Shown piece after piece: positions 1-5,640 of a DNA stretch of 7,326 bases; within the stretch, counting starts at the first letter, position 1; every line of letters begins with the position of its first letter. The position numbers and the translations under genes were made by a program. The DNA is from an uncultured Clostridia bacterium (GTDB lineage: Bacteria; Bacillota; Clostridia; Christensenellales; UBA1242), in contig CANRGF010000052.1 in assembly GCA_947630075.1 (NCBI GenBank), positions 1 to 7,326 on the forward strand, read 5' to 3'. A model generated the notes under the pieces. It worked only from the letters and a program-made list of their open reading frames with translations, had not been told where the DNA came from and ran no database searches.

Positions 1-41
1 ATGACAAAGCAATTTTTTTAAAAAATTAAAAAAGAAATGGA

Positions 42-2378
42 TTAGTTCCATTTCCAATTTAAAATTTCTGGCATATCAATTCCATACTCGCGGATATATG
101 CGTTATGCTTTTCAAGTTGGTGCATCATATCTCGCTCTATTTTTTGCTTTGTGGCTTTATCCATATCCACATATTTTGCGATTTTAAGCATTAAGTGATA
201 GCGGTCAATTCCGTTGCGAACGCGCATATCAAACGGAGTGGTGATTGTGCCTTCCTCCACATAACCGCTAACATGTAGATTTTGATTGTGGCGATTATAA
301 GTCAGTTGATGGACAAGTTGCGGATAGCCGTGGAAATTAAATATAATTGGTTTATCGGTCGTGAACAAATTGTCATATTCACTATCGGTCAGACCGTGTG
401 GATGAGCGTTACTTGAAACGAGTTTCATTAAGTCCACCACATTAACGAATTTTACATTTAGTTTTGGCAGATATTCTTTAATTAGAGTTATAGTGGCAAG
501 GGCTTCGAGAGTTGGTGTGTCGCCACAACTTGCGATGACCAAATCAGGCTTAGCGCTATTATTTTGCCCTGCCCACTTCCACTCGCTAACGCCTAATGCG
601 CAATGCTCTTTTGCCTCTTTAATATTTAGCCATTGGAAAGACGGGTGCTTAGATGCCACAATCACATTGACATAATTTTTTGTGCGTGCGCAATGGTCAT
701 AGCAAGATAGCAAGCAGTTTGTGTCTGCCGGCAGATATATGCGCACCACATCGGCTTTTTTATTCACAATATGGTCGAGCATGCCCGGGTCTTGATGAGT
801 GAAACCATTATGGTCCTGCTGCCAAACATTGCTTGTCAATATTAAATTAAGCGAAGAGATTGGCGCACGCCACGGAATTTCGTTGCAAGATTTCAGCCAT
901 TTTGCGTGCTGAGAAATCATGCTATCCACCACGCGAATAAAGGCTTCATAACTATCAAACATTCCGTGCCTGCCCGTTAGCAAATAGCCTTCAAGCCAGC
1001 CCTCACACATATGCTCGGATAGGAAACTATCCATAACTCTGCCATCGGGCGAAAGGTTTTCATCAGTTGGCAAAATTTTTGCGTTAAATCTGCGATTTTC
1101 TGCTTCAAAAACATGATGCAACCTATTGCTCATGGCTTCGTCTGGGCTAAAAATGCGATAATTTTTATTTGCCTTATTTAATTTGAAGATATCTCTAATG
1201 TAGGCACTCAATTCAAGCATATCTTGTGCTCGCACGCTGCCATGACCGCTAAATTTCACCGCATAATTTTCAATGTCTGGCAAAATTAAATCTTTCATAA
1301 GAAGTCCGCCATTTGCATAAGGGCTTGCTGTGATGCGTTTTTTCCCTTTGGGAATTACAGATTTGATTTCTGCCGTTGGCTTATAACTTTTATCAAACAA
1401 TTCATCTGGCTTATAAGAATTTAGCCATGCTTTTAGTTGCTCCAAATGACCTTCCCCCTCCATGTTGAGCGGAATTTGATGTGCGCGGAAACTATTTTCC
1501 ACAATTTTGCCGTCAACGATTTTTGGACCTGTCCAGCCTTTTGGTGTGCGCAAGATTATCATTGGATAGGTGGCAAGTTTGCCCGCCTTTATTGACATTA
1601 TGTCTTCCACGCATTTATCCATTGCCTCTGCCATTTTTTTGTGCATGGTTTTAGGCTCGCTGCCCTCCACAAAATATGGTTTATAATTCATGCCTTCAAA
1701 ATATTTTTGCAACTGCGCTTTTGGAGTGCGCGATAAAACGGTTGGATTGTTTATTTTATAACCATTAAGGTGCAAGATTGGCAAAACGAATCCATCCTTT
1801 TTAGGATTGATAAATTTATTGGACTGCCAAGAAGTGGCAAGCGGACCGGTTTCAGCCTCGCCATCGCCCACAATGGCAACTGCAATTAAGTTGGGATTGT
1901 CAAACACCGCACCATAAGCGTGAGCCAACACATAGCCAAGCTCTCCACCTTCATGAATTGAGCCAGGAGTTTCTGGCACAGAGTGTGAGCCAATGCCTCC
2001 CGGAAATGAAAACTGCTTGCAAAAACGAGCCATGCCGTCATGCGTTTGAGAGACTTCTGGATAGACTTCGCTATAAAATCCTTCAAGATAACTATTAGCG
2101 GTTAGGAAATTGCCTCCATGACCCGGGCCAGAAAGCAAAATTAAATCTAAATTATACTTTTGAATTATGCGGTTGCAATGTGCATAAACAAAGTTTTGCC
2201 CCGGCACAGTGCCCCAATGCCCAACCAACTTTTTTTTCACATCTTCTTTGCACAACTCATGGTCCCGCATAAGCGGATTTTGCTTTAAATAAAGCTGAGC
2301 AACAGACAGATAGTTTGCTGCGCGCCAATATTTATTTAGATTGCTTAGATATTCCGCTGAAGAAAATTTATTTTCCAT
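42..2378 (-). CDS. xfp: Xylulose-5-phosphate/fructose-6-phosphate phosphoketolase (778 aa, complete)
   Basis: A thiamine-diphosphate enzyme of the cytosol. Phosphoketolases cleave xylulose 5-phosphate (and often fructose 6-phosphate) with phosphate to acetyl phosphate plus glyceraldehyde 3-phosphate (or erythrose 4-phosphate), the key step of heterofermentative and bifid-shunt metabolism. Seen here: GHWG near residues 53-56; GPGHGGN at 84-90; IHEGGELG at 141-148; the ThDP/Mg motif GDGEAETG at 171-178; SNRLHHVFEAEN around 417-428; SEHMCEG at 454-460, with E455 the likely ThDP-activating Glu; and QDHNGFTHQDPG at 521-532, whose H528 matches the family active-site His. The N-terminal, middle and C-terminal XFP regions are all present, and 778 aa is close to the usual 790-825. 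The start at 2378 (MENKFSS) has a Shine-Dalgarno site. The open frame runs on to 2486, but that adds 36 hydrophobic residues encoded across the promoter and terminator region, so it is rejected. The stop is TAA. Family assignment is very secure; preference for X5P versus F6P cannot be read by eye. Confidence 0.97.
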   Translation of the reverse strand: MENKFSSAEYLSNLNKYWRAANYLSVAQLYLKQNPLMRDHELCKEDVKKKLVGHWGTVPGQNFVYAHCNRIIQKYNLDLILLSGPGHGGNFLTANSYLEGFYSEVYPEVSQTHDGMARFCKQFSFPGGIGSHSVPETPGSIHEGGELGYVLAHAYGAVFDNPNLIAVAIVGDGEAETGPLATSWQSNKFINPKKDGFVLPILHLNGYKINNPTVLSRTPKAQLQKYFEGMNYKPYFVEGSEPKTMHKKMAEAMDKCVEDIMSIKAGKLATYPMIILRTPKGWTGPKIVDGKIVENSFRAHQIPLNMEGEGHLEQLKAWLNSYKPDELFDKSYKPTAEIKSVIPKGKKRITASPYANGGLLMKDLILPDIENYAVKFSGHGSVRAQDMLELSAYIRDIFKLNKANKNYRIFSPDEAMSNRLHHVFEAENRRFNAKILPTDENLSPDGRVMDSFLSEHMCEGWLEGYLLTGRHGMFDSYEAFIRVVDSMISQHAKWLKSCNEIPWRAPISSLNLILTSNVWQQDHNGFTHQDPGMLDHIVNKKADVVRIYLPADTNCLLSCYDHCARTKNYVNVIVASKHPSFQWLNIKEAKEHCALGVSEWKWAGQNNSAKPDLVIASCGDTPTLEALATITLIKEYLPKLNVKFVNVVDLMKLVSSNAHPHGLTDSEYDNLFTTDKPIIFNFHGYPQLVHQLTYNRHNQNLHVSGYVEEGTITTPFDMRVRNGIDRYHLMLKIAKYVDMDKATKQKIERDMMHQLEKHNAYIREYGIDMPEILNWKWN

Positions 2379-2382
2379 AAAA

Positions 2383-2390
2383 CCCTCTTT
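2383..2390 (-). promoter_or_regulatory. Ribosome binding site of the phosphoketolase gene
   Basis: The minus strand reads AAAGAGGG, then TTTT, then ATG at 2378. This purine-rich site decides the start codon: no comparable site precedes the longer in-frame start at 2486. Spacing from the GGG to the ATG is short (4 bases), about 5-6 bases from the GAGG core. Confidence 0.75.
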
Positions 2391-2403
2391 AAATATTATA
2401 TAT

Positions 2404-2431
2404 ATTTTAAAACAAATTAAAATAAAAACAA
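2404..2431 (-). promoter_or_regulatory. Possible sigma-A promoter for the phosphoketolase gene
   Basis: On the minus strand, TTGTTT (2431-2426) and TAAAAT (2409-2404) are 16 bases apart, which would start transcription near 2397 and give a leader of about 19 bases. A closer TATAAT at 2400-2395 would place the start inside the ribosome binding site, so it fits less well. The region is almost all A/T, so chance matches are easy. A promoter is expected here because a terminator lies just upstream, but its exact position is uncertain. Confidence 0.4.
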
Positions 2432-2461
2432 AGCAAAATTTATTGCGTATGAGCAAGAGAT

Positions 2462-2491
2462 AAAAAAATTGCAAGAAATCTTGCAATTTTT
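2462..2491 (-). terminator. Intrinsic terminator after the mscS-family gene
   Basis: A perfect 13-bp inverted repeat lies at 2464-2476 and 2479-2491 with core TTGCAAGA/TCTTGCAA. Only two bases lie between the arms, so the real loop is probably four or more. On the minus strand it runs into seven T residues. It begins 5 bases past the TAA stop of the channel gene. The symmetric A/T flanks could let it act on both strands, but no plus-strand gene ends here. Confidence 0.88.
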
Positions 2492-2496
2492 ATTTG

Positions 2497-3516
2497 TTAG
2501 TTTTTCTTTGCTGGTTTTGAAGGTTTTTCTTCTTTCTTAGGCTTTGGCTCTGATTTAGCGGCTGGTTTTGCATTTTCAGTTTTTTCTTTTTTAGGTTTGT
2601 GGATATTAACAGAGAAAGCGTCTAGAAGTGAGCCATGATGAGGCTCTTCCTTCCTTTCCTTTTCAACGCGAGCAGGCAAACCCTTGCCAGAAACAGGCAT
2701 TTTAACAACGTCTTTACGCTCACGCATTTCAATTTGATTGAATGGAACGGAAATGTTGTGGCGCTTAAACTCGTTATAGACATTTTCCACGACATAATAA
2801 TAAACATCCCAATAATCTGCATTATCGCACCAGCAGTTTGAGAAGAAATCAATGCTGCTTGAATTCAAAGTTTTTAATCTGCAGAATGGAGTTGGGTCAA
2901 GATAAACTCTGCCATCGCTCTTCATAACATCTGTAACGATTTTCTTAACTTGCTCAACATCGCTTTCATAAGCCACTGAGAAGGTGAAATCAACCCTTCT
3001 TTTTGGATATGCACCAAGGTTTGTAACATTATTATTAATAATGCTTGTGTTTGGCATTGTAATTTTGCGGTTATCCACTGTGATGAGTGTAGTGAACATA
3101 AAGTTGATGTCCGTAATGTTGCCCTCAACTCCGTTCACAATTATGTAGTCCCCTTTCTTGAACATGTGGCTGGAAATGATGATAATTCCGTTTGCCACGT
3201 TTGCGATGGCGTTTTGCAGTGCCATGCCGACTGCTAAGATAACTGCACTAAATGCGGTTAGAAGACCGGTGATATTGAAGCCCATCTGGCTCAACAAAAT
3301 TAAAATCAGCGCTAACCACAGCACAAATTTCAAAATTGTGCAAAGGAATTGCTGCGCAATTTTTTCCATCTTTGTGCCACCCAAAATTTTGCGAATTGCT
3401 GCAAGCAAAACTTTGATGACAATTATGCCAATAATTAAAATGGCGAAGAACAAAACAATTTTTCTAAAAGTTTCGTTTTCAAAAAAATTAACCACTTTAT
3501 CCCAAAATTCAGTCAT
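2497..3516 (-). CDS. mscS: MscS-family small-conductance mechanosensitive channel with charged C-terminal tail (339 aa)
   Basis: An inner-membrane channel that, by family knowledge, opens when membrane tension rises and releases solutes on hypo-osmotic shock; it forms a homoheptamer. Seen here: hydrophobic helices at about 17-40, 55-78 and 84-117. The third is the pore helix, with AVGMALQNAIANVANG (95-110) aligning to the E. coli MscS AVGLALQGSLSN segment. By that alignment the gate leucines L105 and L109 become L94 and M98, and the kink Gly113 becomes N102. The beta domain follows (FKKGDYIIVNGVEGNI, about 119-134; MPNTSIINNNVTN, 154-166), then the C-terminal alpha/beta domain ending at VPFNQIEM (257-264). 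Residues from about 267 form a Lys/Glu/Pro-rich tail not typical of the core family. The start has a strong Shine-Dalgarno and its own promoter; the stop is TAA, followed at once by a terminator, so it looks monocistronic. The family call is firm; channel properties are inferred. Confidence 0.94.
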   Translation of the reverse strand: MTEFWDKVVNFFENETFRKIVLFFAILIIGIIVIKVLLAAIRKILGGTKMEKIAQQFLCTILKFVLWLALILILLSQMGFNITGLLTAFSAVILAVGMALQNAIANVANGIIIISSHMFKKGDYIIVNGVEGNITDINFMFTTLITVDNRKITMPNTSIINNNVTNLGAYPKRRVDFTFSVAYESDVEQVKKIVTDVMKSDGRVYLDPTPFCRLKTLNSSSIDFFSNCWCDNADYWDVYYYVVENVYNEFKRHNISVPFNQIEMRERKDVVKMPVSGKGLPARVEKERKEEPHHGSLLDAFSVNIHKPKKEKTENAKPAAKSEPKPKKEEKPSKPAKKN

Positions 3517-3521
3517 AATTT

Positions 3522-3527
3522 CTCCTT
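3522..3527 (-). promoter_or_regulatory. Ribosome binding site of the mscS-family gene
   Basis: AAGGAG on the minus strand, 5 bases (AAATT) before the ATG at 3516. It supports this start. Confidence 0.85.
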
Positions 3528-3537
3528 AGTTAACTAG

Positions 3538-3566
3538 ATTTTACAACGATAAAAATTTATAGTCAA
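3538..3566 (-). promoter_or_regulatory. Sigma-A type promoter of the mscS-family gene
   Basis: On the minus strand, -35 TTGACT (3566-3561) and -10 TAAAAT (3543-3538) are separated by exactly 17 bases, each one mismatch from consensus. Predicted transcription start is an A near 3531, giving a leader of only about 15 bases that holds the ribosome binding site. The A/T-tract stretch at 3567-3594 just upstream could act as an UP element. It lies in the 78-bp gap after the ABC exporter gene, so the channel need not depend on exporter transcription. Confidence 0.78.
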
Positions 3567-3594
3567 ACAAAATCAATAAAATTTTTTAAAATTT

Positions 3595-5640
3595 TCACAC
3601 TTCTTCAAATTGGCTATTATAAAGTTCGGCATAAAATCCATTTTTTGCCAAAAGTTGCTCATGATTGCCCATTTCGACAATATCGCCCTGCTTTAGCACC
3701 AAAATTAAATCGGCATTTTTGATTGTGGAAAGGCGGTGAGCAATCACAAATGATGTACGATTTTGGGTGAGCCTATCCATTGCCTGCTGAATTAAAATTT
3801 CTGTGCGCGTGTCCACACTGCTTGTGGCTTCGTCTAAAATGAGCATTGGAGCGTTTTCCACCATCGCACGAGCAATGGTTAACAACTGCTTCTGCCCCGC
3901 ACTTATGGTGGTGTTATCATCTAAAATCGTGTTGTAGCCATTGGGGAGGGTTTTAATAAAGTGATGAATTCCGCACACCTTGCACGCTTCTATAATTTGC
4001 TCATCTGTGATGTTTTGCTTGTTGTATCTAATATTTTCAAACACACTGCCTTGGAAAAGCCATGTGTCTTGCAGCACCATGCCAAATATGTCGTGCACAT
4101 TTTCTCTAGTTAAGTTTTTAATTGAAATTCCGTCAATTAAAATATCCCCCTCCGACACATTATAGAATTTCATGAGCAGGTTGACGAGCGTGGTTTTGCC
4201 TGCACCTGTTGGACCCACGATTGCCACCTTTTGCCCACTCTTAATTTTGGCAGAAAAGTCTTTGATAACTAATTTGCTTGGTGAATAGCCAAATTTCACA
4301 TTTTTAAACTCAACTTCGCCTTTTATTTGCGTTAGTTTTTCACTTAAATGACTTTCATCCGCCATCTCGGGCTGATTTAAAAACTCAAACACGCGCTCGC
4401 TTGCGGCGGCAGTGGATTGCAAGTTTGTGAGCGCCTGAGCAAGTTGGCTTAGCGGTTGGGTGAAAAGGCGAATATAAATCATTATGGCAATAATCACAGC
4501 AAAGTTTATCACGCCGTTATGCACCAACACAGCACCAACCACGCACACCACCACATAGCCAAAGTTCCCTATAAAATTCATGAGCGGACCCATCAAGCCT
4601 GAGAAGAATTGCGATTTCCAAGCGGTGGCGTAGAGTGTGGTGTTTAGATTTTCAAATTTCGACTTTGTGTCCGCTTCGGCGTTATACGCCTTAATTATTT
4701 CTTGCCCGGAATACGCCTCCTCCACAAATCCATTTAACTGACCGATTGATTGCTGCTGACGGATGAAATATTTTTGAGATTTGCTTATTATCACCGTCAT
4801 TAGCAAGAAGCCAACAAGTGTGGCAATGACGCCAGAGAGTGCCATTATCCAATTTGTTACAAACATCATAATGAGCGAGCCCACGAAGAGTGCCACCGCA
4901 CCGAAAAGCGAACTGACAGAACTATTGAGAGTGAAGCCGATTGTGTCCACATCGTTGGTTACACGGCTTAAAATGTCGCCATAACTTGAAGTGTCAAAAT
5001 ATTTTAGTGGCAAGCGATTAATCTTTCGTGAAATTTGCCCGCGCAGGTCTTTGCTCACCTTTTGGTTCACCGTTGCCATTATAAACCCTTGCAAGAAGTT
5101 TATGATATATGCAGTGAGATAAATCACCACTAAAAACATGCATATTTTAAATATGTTATCTATGTTTATTTTCGTTTCAGTGTTCAGCCAAAGTTGAACT
5201 TTGCCATTATTATAGCCGAGCGCAAGGTTTTTGCCGTCAAGATTTATTATTCCCTTATCCTTCAATTCTTGATAGTTTGTGCCCTCTCCATTGATTGGAA
5301 GGAAAAATTCGTTGCCGTCTTGCTTAACTAATGCGGAGATTACAACATTTTCGCCCACCAAATTGAAGCGAAGAGAAAGCTTTTCTTGCTTAACCTCAAC
5401 CATTTCGCCCTTTTCAAGCGCTTGCATTTGCTCATCGGTCAAATCCAGATTGACGCTCAGCCCCTCTTCAATTATATCCGTTATCTTGCTCAGTTTGTTT
5501 GGCCCAATTAGGGTGAAAACCGTGCTGATTATAACCAACACGATTGAAATTAAAATTGCGCCAACATAAGGCTTTAAGGCAACGAGCAAATTTTTCATTG
5601 CCGTTTTAAAATCTTTTGCTTTTCCAAATTTTCTAGGCAT
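3595..5640 (-). CDS. Heterodimeric ABC exporter, second half-transporter with extracellular insert (681 aa; LmrD/BmrD-like)
   Basis: A half-transporter of the type IV ABC exporter fold (six membrane helices then one ATPase domain), expected to pair with the product of the overlapping upstream gene and pump drugs or lipids outward. Helices by eye: TM1 24-46, TM2 163-188, TM3 and TM4 about 243-286, TM5 and TM6 about 350-396. Between TM1 and TM2 (47-162) lies a hydrophilic insert of roughly 100 residues, which should sit outside the cell. ATPase motifs: Walker A GPTGAGKTT (476-484), Q-loop Q524, signature ISAGQ (579-583, not LSGGQ), Walker B LILDEA with catalytic E604, D-loop SSVD (607-610), H-loop H635. 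So this subunit supplies the intact Walker B/H-loop half of the competent site, while its altered signature faces the partner's degenerate site. The start at 5640 has a perfect Shine-Dalgarno and fits the family N-terminus; the stop is TGA. Substrate cannot be told from sequence. Peptide or lipid export is an alternative to drug efflux. Confidence 0.93.
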   Translation of the reverse strand: MPRKFGKAKDFKTAMKNLLVALKPYVGAILISIVLVIISTVFTLIGPNKLSKITDIIEEGLSVNLDLTDEQMQALEKGEMVEVKQEKLSLRFNLVGENVVISALVKQDGNEFFLPINGEGTNYQELKDKGIINLDGKNLALGYNNGKVQLWLNTETKINIDNIFKICMFLVVIYLTAYIINFLQGFIMATVNQKVSKDLRGQISRKINRLPLKYFDTSSYGDILSRVTNDVDTIGFTLNSSVSSLFGAVALFVGSLIMMFVTNWIMALSGVIATLVGFLLMTVIISKSQKYFIRQQQSIGQLNGFVEEAYSGQEIIKAYNAEADTKSKFENLNTTLYATAWKSQFFSGLMGPLMNFIGNFGYVVVCVVGAVLVHNGVINFAVIIAIMIYIRLFTQPLSQLAQALTNLQSTAAASERVFEFLNQPEMADESHLSEKLTQIKGEVEFKNVKFGYSPSKLVIKDFSAKIKSGQKVAIVGPTGAGKTTLVNLLMKFYNVSEGDILIDGISIKNLTRENVHDIFGMVLQDTWLFQGSVFENIRYNKQNITDEQIIEACKVCGIHHFIKTLPNGYNTILDDNTTISAGQKQLLTIARAMVENAPMLILDEATSSVDTRTEILIQQAMDRLTQNRTSFVIAHRLSTIKNADLILVLKQGDIVEMGNHEQLLAKNGFYAELYNSQFEEV

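Noticed and set aside
11..36. A/T inverted repeat after the phosphoketolase stop, as a terminator
   Set aside because: Only A-T pairs and an imperfect fit; no G/C stem before the T-run. The true terminator may lie left of the window.
1886..2086. A 66-codon minus-strand open frame inside the phosphoketolase gene
   Set aside because: Out-of-frame shadow within the conserved ThDP-binding region, with no independent start signal.
3158..3529. A 123-codon open frame on the plus strand
   Set aside because: It lies fully antisense to the mscS-family gene and its promoter, has no recognisable protein family, and its residues look like the reverse reading of membrane-helix codons.
3571..3594. AAAATTTT-type palindromes just after the second exporter gene, as a possible terminator
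   Set aside because: The stem would be all A/T with no G/C core, so it is too weak to call. The stretch fits better as A/T tracts upstream of the mscS promoter, and readthrough into mscS stays possible.
5279..5569. A 96-codon open frame on the plus strand opposite the exporter's extracellular insert
   Set aside because: Antisense shadow of a strongly supported gene; low-complexity Ser/Leu/Ile composition and no convincing ribosome binding site.
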